Below are positions 1 to 6,856 of a DNA stretch of 7,013 nt, one piece after another (the stretch's first letter is position 1; the number at the start of each line of letters is the position of its first letter). Made by a program: the position numbers and the translations under genes. Source of the DNA: Bacteroidales bacterium. GTDB lineage: Bacteria; Bacteroidota; Bacteroidia; Bacteroidales; UBA7960. Where the stretch lies: assembly GCA_007120675.1 (NCBI GenBank), contig SKNE01000198.1, forward strand, positions 1 through 7,013, given 5' to 3'. The notes beneath the pieces are model-generated. The model saw only the letters and a program-made list of their open reading frames with translations. It was not told the DNA's origin and ran no database searches.

Positions 1-72
1 AAGGCCTGGTGCAATGGAACACCAAAGGATAATAAACGCACTAAATGCCGCAAGGAAAACAGGGTCTGGCAT
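1..72 (-). CDS. N-terminus of a hydrophobic (membrane or exported) protein, cut by window edge
   Basis: An ATG at 72-70 on the minus strand overlaps the TGA stop of the upstream M28 peptidase gene in a TGATG arrangement, and the frame stays open for 24 codons to the window edge. The visible residues start MPDPVFLAAF and run through a strongly hydrophobic stretch (roughly residues 5-20), which fits a first transmembrane helix or uncleaved signal anchor. There is no Shine-Dalgarno motif, so initiation would probably depend on termination of the peptidase gene (translational coupling). Too little is visible to name a family. It could also be chance open sequence, since 24 codons is short. The exact stop/start overlap and the hydrophobic composition argue for a real gene. 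Confidence 0.5.
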   Translation of the reverse strand, partial: MPDPVFLAAFSAFIILWCSIAPGL

Positions 73-2483
73 CAGAATGAAAAGCGATGACTGACCATGC
101 TCCGGTCGCCGGCTGGCATCATATGGGGTGGGCGGGGCTTATATTCCAGGATGCCGGCGGGGATGCCGGAATGATCCACTTCATTCAGGTGAAGCAGGAT
201 CTCCTGTCCGGCTTCACCGTACAAGCTCATCAGGATTCCCTCCTCTGGCGGGGCCAGGTAAAAAAACCAGTACCATCCGCTGCTGCCCCTTTCCGGTAAA
301 CTTCGGCGGCCCGATCCGCCCACATCGATAGACAAAGGGTCTTCACCGCTTTTAAAATGAAAAAACAGCTGGTCTGCCTCGCTGAATGAATTCACCCTGA
401 GCTTGAGCATCCTTTCGTCTTGTATCACGGTATCGGTTACCACCCTGATATCGGGTGGAGTGACCTTAGCCATCGGTGCGGGCGCACCCCATGCCACGCT
501 TGCAGTGTAAGGATAGAAGGCTTGCAGTGGAATGCTGTCTGGCTCTTTTGTGAGGAACTGGCTGGTCCATTCATCCACATCATCAGAAAAGCTGAACCAG
601 TAAGCTTTTCCATCGTGGCCATCGATGGCATATACGACATGGTTCGCTTTTCTGTGGTATTCGTTGTAGCCGGGCCAGATGCCGTACACCCCCAATGCCA
701 CCAATCCTGCGATGGCAAGGGCAGAAGTGATGATCCAGGCCCTATTCCTTGTAGCCAGCCAGATATGTGGCGCTAGCAGCGACAAAGCCAGCCCGGCCAC
801 GATCATCGCCGTGGCAATGATTGCCGGGCCCATGGCCAGGGTGAGTAGGTGAAGCAATTGGCTGAACCAGGTAAGGAGGGGTAGGGCAAAGAGGGTCAAA
901 AGAAGCATACTGACCCAGCCCTGACCTGGGTTGAGCCTTCCAGAAAAATGGTAGGCCAGTGGGATGAGGATCAATAGCAGGGGCCAGGTGAACAGATAGC
1001 TTCCCCCGGGCAGGTAAAAGGATGTTCCCACCGCCAACAGGGCCCAAATGCTGATGGCCCCCGCTGAAAGGCCTGGCCACCGGATGGGTTTCCGGTGCAA
1101 AAGATACATCCAAAGCCAGAGACCGAGGCTCACCAGCACCCTGGTCACGGAGAGTGTACCACCCCAGGCCATCAGGATGATGGGGGTGCTCCAGAAATAG
1201 CCCAGCTCCCAGGCGCTGAATCCACGCAGCAGCAGGCGGTACCATAAGAAAGAAATGGCCGCAGCCAACAGGGCAAAGGCCAGCAGAACGCCTGTTTGAT
1301 TGTATTGAAGCAGACGGACATTGTCCGCGCCCATGTGGTCCCTGATGATATGGTACAGGGCATCAAAGCTATAGTAGAGCATCACCAGCTTGATCAGTAT
1401 GGCCAGAAAGGCAAGCAGCAGGTGCAGGGGACGGATCATTTGCCTGTATAGCCCAATAATCAGTACAAACAGCACTGCCAGGAAGGCCAGGATCCCTGTG
1501 TAAGCTGTCCAGCTGTAAGGGTACCAGGCAAAGCCGTAGCCGATGGTGTTGAAATAGACTGCGTCCTGGCTGGCTGAAAAATCAGGATTTGCATTGCCCA
1601 GGTATAGCGCCAGTGCTGCTGCATGTTCTCCGTGATGCTGCACTGAACGAAGGCAGGTGTTCTCTATGTTGTCGCCGGCCGTGTGGTAGTTGTAGCTGCT
1701 GCCGATGTAGGCGAAATTGAGTCCCTGGTAACCACGGCGCTTGAATACATCATAATCCGTTGCGTTGGGCATGCGGTTGTAAACTTCCACGCTGAGGGAA
1801 TTGCCCGCAGGGTAGGGGACTGCCCTGGAAAAGCTTCTAATGGCTTCCAGGTTATTGGCCCCTGTTTCAAACAAAAGGCTCTGACCACTGGTGCCCATGG
1901 CCTCCAGGTTTACCACCATCACCACATCTTCCACCCAGGGGTGCTCAGCCATGAAGGCCTGTGCTCCCAGGAGTCCGTATTCCTCCCCATCCGGAAAAAA
2001 GAAAATCAAGTCGTTTTCCAGGGGTGGGTGATGCTGGAGCATCCGGATCACTTCCAGCATGGTGATCACCGCCGCTCCGTTGTCGGATGCGCCAGGTGCA
2101 ACGGTCACCGTATCGTAGTGCCCCATGAACAGGATGGCCTGGCCGTCCCCTGTACCGGCTATCCTGGCCAGCACGTTCCCCAGGGAAGCGGCCCGTTGTG
2201 CATAGAATATTTCCGTGAGATGGAGCTCAGGTTCCAATCCCAGCTGAATAAGCTGATCCACGATGTATTGACGCACCTCCAGGTTGGCCTTGCTCCCAAT
2301 GGGGTTGGGAACCGAGGCGATATGAGGCAGGTGAGCGGCTGCCCGTTTGGCTGAGAACACCTCTGCCGGGGCGTCAGCAGGTACTGCGGCCGGTGGCCTG
2401 CTTAGGCGGAATCCCAATAAAATGATCAGAAGAAGGGCCACCCAAAGCAGTATGCCCTTCCATGCTGGCTGCTTGTTCATCAT
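72..2483 (-). CDS. M28-family zinc metallopeptidase with C-terminal polytopic membrane domain (ERMP1/Fxna-like architecture)
   Basis: Predicted membrane-anchored aminopeptidase of 803 residues. One N-terminal helix (about 11-27) is followed by an M28 catalytic domain (about 45-300), then about nine or ten hydrophobic helices (about 325-605) and a soluble C-terminal domain (about 610-803). The co-catalytic zinc ligands of M28 can be read: H122 in GHYDTV, D134 in SDNGAA, E168 in PDGEEYG, E194 in NLEAMG and H267 in YNYHTAGDN. Catalytic D124 and E167 are also present, so the enzyme should be active. By topology the catalytic domain would face the periplasm. The same order of peptidase plus multi-helix domain occurs in eukaryotic ERMP1/Fxna and in bacterial relatives; substrates of the bacterial forms are not known to me. 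The start is a double Met (2483 or 2480), and the leader is A-rich with no Shine-Dalgarno. It lies 40 bases after the DUF3006 gene and is probably co-transcribed with it. Confidence 0.9.
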   Translation of the reverse strand: MMNKQPAWKGILLWVALLLIILLGFRLSRPPAAVPADAPAEVFSAKRAAAHLPHIASVPNPIGSKANLEVRQYIVDQLIQLGLEPELHLTEIFYAQRAASLGNVLARIAGTGDGQAILFMGHYDTVTVAPGASDNGAAVITMLEVIRMLQHHPPLENDLIFFFPDGEEYGLLGAQAFMAEHPWVEDVVMVVNLEAMGTSGQSLLFETGANNLEAIRSFSRAVPYPAGNSLSVEVYNRMPNATDYDVFKRRGYQGLNFAYIGSSYNYHTAGDNIENTCLRSVQHHGEHAAALALYLGNANPDFSASQDAVYFNTIGYGFAWYPYSWTAYTGILAFLAVLFVLIIGLYRQMIRPLHLLLAFLAILIKLVMLYYSFDALYHIIRDHMGADNVRLLQYNQTGVLLAFALLAAAISFLWYRLLLRGFSAWELGYFWSTPIILMAWGGTLSVTRVLVSLGLWLWMYLLHRKPIRWPGLSAGAISIWALLAVGTSFYLPGGSYLFTWPLLLILIPLAYHFSGRLNPGQGWVSMLLLTLFALPLLTWFSQLLHLLTLAMGPAIIATAMIVAGLALSLLAPHIWLATRNRAWIITSALAIAGLVALGVYGIWPGYNEYHRKANHVVYAIDGHDGKAYWFSFSDDVDEWTSQFLTKEPDSIPLQAFYPYTASVAWGAPAPMAKVTPPDIRVVTDTVIQDERMLKLRVNSFSEADQLFFHFKSGEDPLSIDVGGSGRRSLPERGSSGWYWFFYLAPPEEGILMSLYGEAGQEILLHLNEVDHSGIPAGILEYKPRPPHMMPAGDRSMVSHRFSF

Positions 2484-2486
2484 TGC

Positions 2487-2516
2487 TTGTTTTGGTTGTT
2501 TTGGTGCATTGTTTTG
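2487..2516 (-). repeat. Short direct repeats (CCAAAACAA) in the leader of the M28 peptidase gene
   Basis: Read on the minus strand, the 40-base gap before the peptidase start contains CCAAAACAA twice in tandem (2504-2496 and 2495-2487) and an 8-of-9 copy at 2516-2509. The leader is rich in A and has no Shine-Dalgarno sequence, which is common in Bacteroidota, where A-rich leaders can support initiation. The repeat may be simple low-complexity sequence or a protein- or RNA-binding leader; the sequence alone cannot decide. Confidence 0.5.
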
Positions 2517-2523
2517 ACAGGCC

Positions 2524-2745
2524 TTACTTTTGCCTGCCCTTTTTGATCAGCTTTTCCAGGAGGGATTTGTTCTTTTGGTACATTTCAGAGGTAAGGGGGG
2601 CATTGAGGGTAAAATGCACGTCCAGCCAGCTTCCCTCACGAACACCGCTGGGAAGGACTGACAGGGGAACGGGCAACTCAACTCCCTGCTCTTCAAAAAG
2701 AACAAGGGCTGTCTGGCCCTCAATCCTGTCAATGACGGCTTTCAT
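2524..2745 (-). CDS. Small DUF3006-family protein
   Basis: A 73-residue protein starting MKAVIDRIEG, with the DUF3006 pattern: an N-terminal IDRIEG strand, a hydrophobic beta segment (TALVLFEEQG), a PVPLSVLPSGVREG segment and a basic C-terminal helix ending KKGRQK. DUF3006 has no established biochemical function. It is predicted to be a small beta-rich cytoplasmic protein, and no signal peptide is visible. From family knowledge, DUF3006 genes are often found next to secreted ComEC-like metallo-beta-lactamase-fold proteins, as here, where the gene follows such a lipoprotein by 76 bases. The ATG is chosen because the family motif begins at it. A good promoter match sits in the gap ahead, so the gene may lead a transcript with the downstream M28 peptidase. 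Family call is by motif reading, without a search. Confidence 0.8.
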   Translation of the reverse strand: MKAVIDRIEGQTALVLFEEQGVELPVPLSVLPSGVREGSWLDVHFTLNAPLTSEMYQKNKSLLEKLIKKGRQK

Positions 2746-2787
2746 GGCGTGCTGTTTAGACCTGGTTCTTCAGCGGGTCGGTAACAG

Positions 2788-2818
2788 CAAAAATAAGATA
2801 AAAATCTATTGGGATCAA
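2788..2818 (-). promoter_or_regulatory. Candidate Bacteroidota-type promoter for the DUF3006 / M28 peptidase unit
   Basis: On the minus strand TTG at 2818-2816 is followed, after exactly 20 bases, by TATTTTTG at 2795-2788. This matches the Bacteroidota sigma-70-type consensus of a -33 TTG/TTTG box and a -7 TAnnTTTG box with about 19-21 bases between. The start site would fall near 2781, giving a leader of about 36 bases before the ATG at 2745. The upstream box lies immediately beyond the stop codon of the lipoprotein gene, so the 76-base gap is largely accounted for by this promoter and its leader. Confidence 0.55.
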
Positions 2819-2821
2819 GCT

Positions 2822-3700
2822 TTAACGGAAAGAGATCGTGTAGGTCTCGCCATCCGTCTCCAACAGGATGCTACCGTGCAGGTCGTTGCGGTAGACAGCC
2901 GTTCCGATTTCCGAAAGGCGCTGAAGTACTGGGCCGTGGGGGTGTCCGTAAGGATTGCCTTCGCCCAGCTGGATCACGCTGACTTCCGGATCAACGGCCA
3001 GCAGGAAAGGCATGGTGGAACTGGTGTTGCTGCCGTGATGCCCCACCTTCAGCACATGGCTGCCGAGCAAATCCGGATGCTTGAGCACATCCGCCTCACC
3101 TTCCTTCTCCAGGTCACCTGTAAGCAAAACGCGGATTTCGCCCAGGTGAACGCGGGCCACGATGGAGGCGTTGTTCAGGTGGTTACTGCTGGGACTAACC
3201 GGGTGCAGCAACTCAAAGTAGGCGTTTTCGGACAAATCATAATTCATCCCCTTTCGTCCGACGGTAAAGGGGATGTTGTAAAGATCTATGGTGGCCATGT
3301 ACTCGTTGAAGGTGTTGGTGGTATGAACAACGCCAGGGTCAAGTACCTCTCCCACGGTGAAGTTATGAAAAACCCCGATCAGTCCGCCAATGTGGTCTGC
3401 ATGGGGATGGGTCCCAATCACATAGTCGATATGCTCCACATCGAGCTCCAGGAGGTATTCGACCACTCCCGTGTTTCGCATGCCGCCATCCACCAGCAGG
3501 TTTTTCTCCGGGGTGCTCACATAAATGGCGTCTCCCTGTCCAATGTCGATGAAGTGGACTTCGTAGCTCTCTTCAACTTCATCGGAGGGTACGGTGAATA
3601 CATTATCGTCAGAACTGCAGGCAGCCAAAAAAATGAGGCTGAAAATCAGGAAAAATCGATAAATTTTTATCAAAGAAATGGTTTGAATGTTTAAACGCAT
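2822..3700 (-). CDS. ComEC-like metallo-beta-lactamase-fold hydrolase, predicted surface lipoprotein
   Basis: Predicted 292-residue exported metallohydrolase related to the C-terminal MBL domain of the DNA-uptake protein ComEC. A basic/hydrophobic signal peptide ends in lipobox LAAC with the lipidated Cys at 28. The next residues, SSDDN, resemble the Ser/Asp-rich lipoprotein export signal of Bacteroidota, so it may face outward on the outer membrane. MBL motifs are complete: IDIGQGDA (51-58), THPHADH (97-103), LLTGD with D196, VGHHGS (219-224) and HPH (253-255). ComEC-type domains are thought to be nucleases, but the substrate here is unknown; a phosphodiesterase or other esterase is possible. 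Start: an ATG at 3724 and a TTG at 3736 lie upstream in frame, but the best promoter match (3741-3734) would start transcription at about 3727, so ATG 3700, which also gives a normal signal peptide, is preferred. It is followed by DUF3006, a frequent partner. Confidence 0.87.
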   Translation of the reverse strand: MRLNIQTISLIKIYRFFLIFSLIFLAACSSDDNVFTVPSDEVEESYEVHFIDIGQGDAIYVSTPEKNLLVDGGMRNTGVVEYLLELDVEHIDYVIGTHPHADHIGGLIGVFHNFTVGEVLDPGVVHTTNTFNEYMATIDLYNIPFTVGRKGMNYDLSENAYFELLHPVSPSSNHLNNASIVARVHLGEIRVLLTGDLEKEGEADVLKHPDLLGSHVLKVGHHGSNTSSTMPFLLAVDPEVSVIQLGEGNPYGHPHGPVLQRLSEIGTAVYRNDLHGSILLETDGETYTISFR

Positions 3701-3733
3701 GGTTCGGGCTTTCAGGGGTTTCATTACACATAA

Positions 3734-3765
3734 CAAAGTTAGGCAATATATGTTTTACCAGGCAG
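3734..3765 (-). promoter_or_regulatory. Candidate promoter of the MBL-fold lipoprotein gene
   Basis: On the minus strand TAACTTTG at 3741-3734 matches the Bacteroidota -7 consensus TAnnTTTG perfectly. A partial -33 element, CTG at 3765-3763, lies 21 bases upstream. Transcription would start around 3727, too close to the ATG at 3724 for a normal leader, but about 27 bases before the ATG at 3700. This is the main reason for choosing the later start. The -33 box is imperfect, so the call rests mostly on the -7 box and its position. Confidence 0.4.
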
Positions 3766-3786
3766 TCAAGATCATTTTCCGTACCC

Positions 3787-3815
3787 TTTCATTCTTAATG
3801 TTTTTATTACTTTTA
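3787..3815 (+). promoter_or_regulatory. Possible promoter of the PLP-enzyme gene (weak)
   Basis: TACTTTTA at 3808-3815 matches seven of eight positions of TAnnTTTG, with a T-rich TTT(C) 18 bases upstream at 3787-3790 in place of a proper -33 box. It would give a leader of roughly 35 bases ending in an A-rich stretch (CATAAAAACAATAAACT) before the ATG at 3858, without a Shine-Dalgarno sequence. The gap of about 157 bases between the divergent genes is AT-rich. I see no riboswitch or clear operator palindrome in it. Confidence 0.3.
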
Positions 3816-3857
3816 CCTGCTGAACCATTATTCCTCACTTCATAAAAACAATAAACT

Positions 3858-5321
3858 ATGGCATCCAAAGGAGTTGATTACTACAAGCAGGCTGCTGCCA
3901 GGGCTTTACAGTGGCACGCAGAGCACATTCAGAAGATGAAGAAATGCCGTTTCGACACCATTGCAGTGCACGGCATCTATTCCATGCAGGAGGCCCTCGA
4001 CTTCAACCAGGGCTCCATCGTAGAACCAATCTATATGTCTACATCCCAAGCATATCGTGACTCCGATGAGATGGAGGCGGGCCTGGGTTATCAGATTCCC
4101 ACCTGGTGCTATGCACGCATTGCCAATCCCAGCATCTATTACATGGAGGGAGTGCTTGCCCTGCTGGAATCCTATGGCAGCGATGTGGATGCTTCCTGTA
4201 TAGCCACTGCTTCCGGAATGGCGGCCATCCAGAGTGCCAGCGACCAGTTTCTTGTGGAGGACCCCAAACGACCCAATGCACCCATGAACTTTGTGGCCAC
4301 CTGCCAGGTTTATGGGGGAACCTTCCAGCAGTTTGCCATTCGCAAGGAGCAGGAGCGGAACATTGAGTGGCGGCGTATCATCAACAGCAATGATATGTCG
4401 GAATGGGAATCCAAAATCGATGAAAACACGCGTTTCCTCTATGGTGAAATGCCCAGCAATCCGTCCCAGGCCTTCTTTGATGTGAAAAAAATAGTGGACC
4501 TGGCCCATAAGTATGGCATTCCGGCCATATTCGACTCCACCGTGGCAACGCCTGCCCTTTTGCGCCCACTGGAATACGGTGCGGATATCGTGGTTCAGTC
4601 TGTTACCAAGTCGTTGTTTACCAGTGGATTTGGCATTGCCGGGGCCGTGATTGCCCGCAAGAATCTTACCAGTAACATCGACAACCCGGAAATGAAAGCC
4701 GACTTCTGTGCCTACTTGAAGAAGCTGCCCAATCGCGATAATGGCCCCAACCTTTCTCCCATGAATGCCATAATGGCCCTGAACGATATCCGCAGCATAA
4801 GGCACCGAATGGATATCACCAGCCGCAGTACGATGCAGCTTGCCAACTACCTGAAGGATCACAAGCATATCGAGGGGGTGGACTACCTGGGACTGGAGGA
4901 GCACAACCTGCATCAGCTGGCCAGTGACTACATGTACCTGGTGGATGCCGAGCATGATGCCCAATACGGCTCCCCGGTGAACCGCTATGGTCACCTGATG
5001 TCCTTCCGCGTCAAAGGTGGCGCACAAAAAACCAGGGATGTCTTCGATGCCATGCAGCGGATCTGGCGTGCCACAGACCTGGGCCGCATCAAATCAGTGG
5101 CTACCATCCCGGCCATATCCACCCACTCACAGCAGGGCGAAGAGGCAAGGAAACAGGCCAACATCCCACCCAACCTGGTGCGCCTCTGTGTGGGAATGGA
5201 GCATCCGGACGACATCATGGCGGACCTGGACCAGGCCTTGTCGGTGCTGGATGGAAAGAAGGTCACCATGACTTTCCCGGAGTATTCAGCCGGCGGTGCC
5301 TCTTCAGCCAGGATAGGGTAA
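3858..5321 (+). CDS. PLP-dependent Cys/Met-metabolism-family enzyme (cystathionine gamma-synthase / O-acylhomoserine sulfhydrylase type)
   Basis: A 487-residue fold-type I PLP enzyme, predicted cytosolic. Readable family features are FDTIAVHGIY (32-41), YARIANPS (85-92, the Tyr/Arg that contact the neighbouring subunit's cofactor phosphate), ATASGMAAIQ (116-125), YGGT (152-155, the PLP-stacking Tyr), FDSTVATP with D226, SVTK with the Schiff-base lysine K251, and LVRLCVG with R442 binding the substrate carboxylate. The family covers cystathionine gamma-synthase, O-acetylhomoserine sulfhydrylase, methionine gamma-lyase and cystathionine lyases, and sequence reading cannot choose between them. 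It is longer than the usual 380-430 residues and diverged near the active site: SLFTSGFG follows K251, and SVATIPAISTHS stands where relatives have an SLG...HPA..TH pattern. It lies 93 bases upstream of thrC, suggesting use of an activated homoserine for Met/Cys synthesis, or breakdown of a related substrate. Confidence 0.88.
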   Translation: MASKGVDYYKQAAARALQWHAEHIQKMKKCRFDTIAVHGIYSMQEALDFNQGSIVEPIYMSTSQAYRDSDEMEAGLGYQIPTWCYARIANPSIYYMEGVLALLESYGSDVDASCIATASGMAAIQSASDQFLVEDPKRPNAPMNFVATCQVYGGTFQQFAIRKEQERNIEWRRIINSNDMSEWESKIDENTRFLYGEMPSNPSQAFFDVKKIVDLAHKYGIPAIFDSTVATPALLRPLEYGADIVVQSVTKSLFTSGFGIAGAVIARKNLTSNIDNPEMKADFCAYLKKLPNRDNGPNLSPMNAIMALNDIRSIRHRMDITSRSTMQLANYLKDHKHIEGVDYLGLEEHNLHQLASDYMYLVDAEHDAQYGSPVNRYGHLMSFRVKGGAQKTRDVFDAMQRIWRATDLGRIKSVATIPAISTHSQQGEEARKQANIPPNLVRLCVGMEHPDDIMADLDQALSVLDGKKVTMTFPEYSAGGASSARIG

Positions 5322-5345
5322 ATGCCATCCTTTACACATTAAACA

Positions 5346-5363
5346 CGGCTTGTGGCCGCTTTT
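5346..5363 (+). terminator. Weak hairpin plus T-run between the PLP-enzyme gene and thrC
   Basis: CGGC (5346-5349) and GCCG (5355-5358) can pair around a five-base loop, followed one base later by four Ts (5360-5363). The stem is only four base pairs, so it is at best a partial terminator or attenuator. The remaining 93-base gap contains TACGTTTT (5380-5387), a seven-of-eight match to the -7 box without a convincing -33 element, so thrC might have its own weak promoter. No leader peptide rich in Thr or Ile codons is visible. Confidence 0.2.
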
Positions 5364-5414
5364 ACGTTACACTTGCCGGTACGTTTTCAGTCTAAAGCAT
5401 AAAACAATACCTTT

Positions 5415-6773
5415 ATGGAAGCGATCACCTATTATTCCACCAACCTGAAGGCGCCTTCCGTATCTTTTCGCGATGCCTTGCTCAAAGGCCAGGCCCCGGA
5501 TAAGGGCCTTTACATGCCCTCCCGCATCCCGGCGCTCACCGATGGCGAGCTGAAGGCTTTTGCATCCATGACCTATCCGGAAATAGCCTACAGTGTTTTG
5601 TCGGCATTCCTGAAGGAGGAGGTACCTGCCCACTCACTGCGCACACTGGTGGAAGATGCCTACGATTACCCTGTTCCCCTGGAGCATGTGCTTGACCGAA
5701 AATATGTGATGCGGCTCGACCAGGGACCCACGGCATCCTTCAAGGATTTTGCGGCCAGGATGATGGGACGACTGATGAACTACTTCCTGGAGCAGGAAGA
5801 GCGGGAGCTCTTTATATTAACGGCTACTTCGGGCGACACGGGCAGCGCCATTGCCAATGCATTCTACGGACTGGACAACATCCGGGTGCTGATCCTCTTC
5901 CCGGAAACAGAAGTGACCTCCAGGCAGCGCAAACAGATGACCACACTGGGCAAGAATGTGGATGTGGTGGCCATCGATGGCAAGTTTGACGACTGCCAGG
6001 CCATGGTAAAGCGGGCCTTTGCCGATCCTGAACTGGAGCACCTGAACCTTAGCTCTGCCAATTCCATCAACATCGGCCGCCTCCTGCCCCAGGCAGTTTA
6101 TTACTTTTATGCCTGGTCGCAATTGCGTAAAGAGGCGGATGAGCAGGCTACCTTCGTGGTTCCTTCCGGGAATTTTGGCGATATGATGGGGGGGATGATT
6201 GCCTGGCGCATGGGGCTGCCGGTGCATAACATGGTGATCGCAGTCAATGAGAACGATGAGTTTCCTGCCTTCCTTCAAACAGGTGCCTATGAAAAGATCG
6301 AGCCATCCAGGAATTGTCTGTCCAGCGCCATGAATGTGGGACATCCCAGCAACCTGGCACGGCTCGTTGCCCTTTACGGGGGAATGATGGACGAGACAGG
6401 CCACATTCATAAGGCAGCAGACATGGAGGCCATGCGCAGGGACCTGCGTTCTTTTTCGGTCACCGATGATCGGACGAAAGCCACCATCGCTGAGGCATGG
6501 AAGACCCACAAGCTGCTGCTGGAGCCCCATGGGGCCGTGGGATGGGCTGGCTTGACAGACACCCTGAACGCCTGCGGAGACCATGCGGATCACCTCTATG
6601 TGGTGCTGGAAACAGCCCATCCGGCCAAATTTCCCGAGCAGATCCGGGAGATCCTGGGTTTCGACCCAGCACTGCCTCCCAGCCTGAAAGGCCTGGAAGA
6701 GCAAAAGGAGAACTATTCACTCATGGAGCATAAGTACGGGGATTTCAGGGATTATCTGCTGAAAACAAGCTAG
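5415..6773 (+). CDS. thrC: Threonine synthase
   Basis: Converts O-phospho-L-homoserine to L-threonine and phosphate, the last step of threonine synthesis, in the cytosol. The 452-residue protein opens with YYSTN..APSVSFRDALLKG and GLYMP (31-34), typical of the E. coli/yeast-type enzyme with its N-terminal helical domain. GPTASFKDFAAR (104-115) contains the PLP lysine K110. TATSGDTGSA (136-145) is the phosphate- and substrate-binding loop. SANSINIGR (214-222), VPSGNFGD (249-256), EPHGAVG (370-376) and TAHPAKFPE (400-408) complete the fold-type II signature. All expected motifs are present and in order, so it should be active. The start agrees with relatives, whose YYSTN motif lies within a few residues of Met1. 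It is flanked by a Cys/Met-family enzyme upstream and a phosphoglycerate-mutase-like gene 83 bases downstream, forming a homoserine-utilisation cluster. Confidence 0.97.
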   Translation: MEAITYYSTNLKAPSVSFRDALLKGQAPDKGLYMPSRIPALTDGELKAFASMTYPEIAYSVLSAFLKEEVPAHSLRTLVEDAYDYPVPLEHVLDRKYVMRLDQGPTASFKDFAARMMGRLMNYFLEQEERELFILTATSGDTGSAIANAFYGLDNIRVLILFPETEVTSRQRKQMTTLGKNVDVVAIDGKFDDCQAMVKRAFADPELEHLNLSSANSINIGRLLPQAVYYFYAWSQLRKEADEQATFVVPSGNFGDMMGGMIAWRMGLPVHNMVIAVNENDEFPAFLQTGAYEKIEPSRNCLSSAMNVGHPSNLARLVALYGGMMDETGHIHKAADMEAMRRDLRSFSVTDDRTKATIAEAWKTHKLLLEPHGAVGWAGLTDTLNACGDHADHLYVVLETAHPAKFPEQIREILGFDPALPPSLKGLEEQKENYSLMEHKYGDFRDYLLKTS

Positions 6774-6794
6774 CCTGCGCCAGGTATTGCAGGC
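6773..6794 (+). other. Six-base-pair inverted repeat just after thrC
   Basis: GCCTGC (6773-6778) and GCAGGC (6789-6794) are perfect inverted repeats around a 10-base loop, beginning at the last base of the thrC TAG stop. No T-run follows, so it does not look like an intrinsic terminator. It could be a transcript-stabilising hairpin or chance. The rest of the 83-base gap shows no promoter match and ends in an A-run (6839-6847) before the next ATG. Confidence 0.3.
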
Positions 6795-6856
6795 CGTTAC
6801 CCAATGCTAAAATCCCCACTGGAACCATAGTATACAGGAAAAAAAAATCAGCGTCT

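Noticed and set aside
1683..2354. A 223-codon plus-strand open frame opposite the M28 catalytic domain
   Set aside because: The zinc-ligand motifs are on the other strand; this frame has no recognisable content.
2462..3694. A 410-codon plus-strand open frame across the DUF3006 and lipoprotein genes
   Set aside because: It lies antisense to two genes with clear family motifs, and its translation shows no recognisable domain; it is a shadow frame.
3701..3736. Longer N-terminus for the MBL lipoprotein (TTG at 3736 or ATG at 3724)
   Set aside because: The best promoter match would start transcription at about 3727, and the ATG at 3700 gives a normal-length lipoprotein signal peptide; the 3724 start is not strictly excluded.
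3737..3857. Possible SAM or other riboswitch upstream of the PLP-enzyme gene
   Set aside because: The gap is short and AT-rich, and I could not find the paired stems or conserved core of a known riboswitch.
3906..5027. A 373-codon minus-strand open frame opposite the PLP-enzyme gene
   Set aside because: The sense strand carries the complete motif set of the Cys/Met PLP family; the antisense translation is His/Gly/Val-rich with no motif, as expected for a shadow.
5322..5414. Threonine-type attenuator leader before thrC
   Set aside because: The only small frame after the stop is six codons with a single Thr, and the hairpin there has just four base pairs.
5817..6704. A 295-codon minus-strand open frame opposite thrC
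   Set aside because: Antisense to a fully conserved threonine synthase, with no domain visible.
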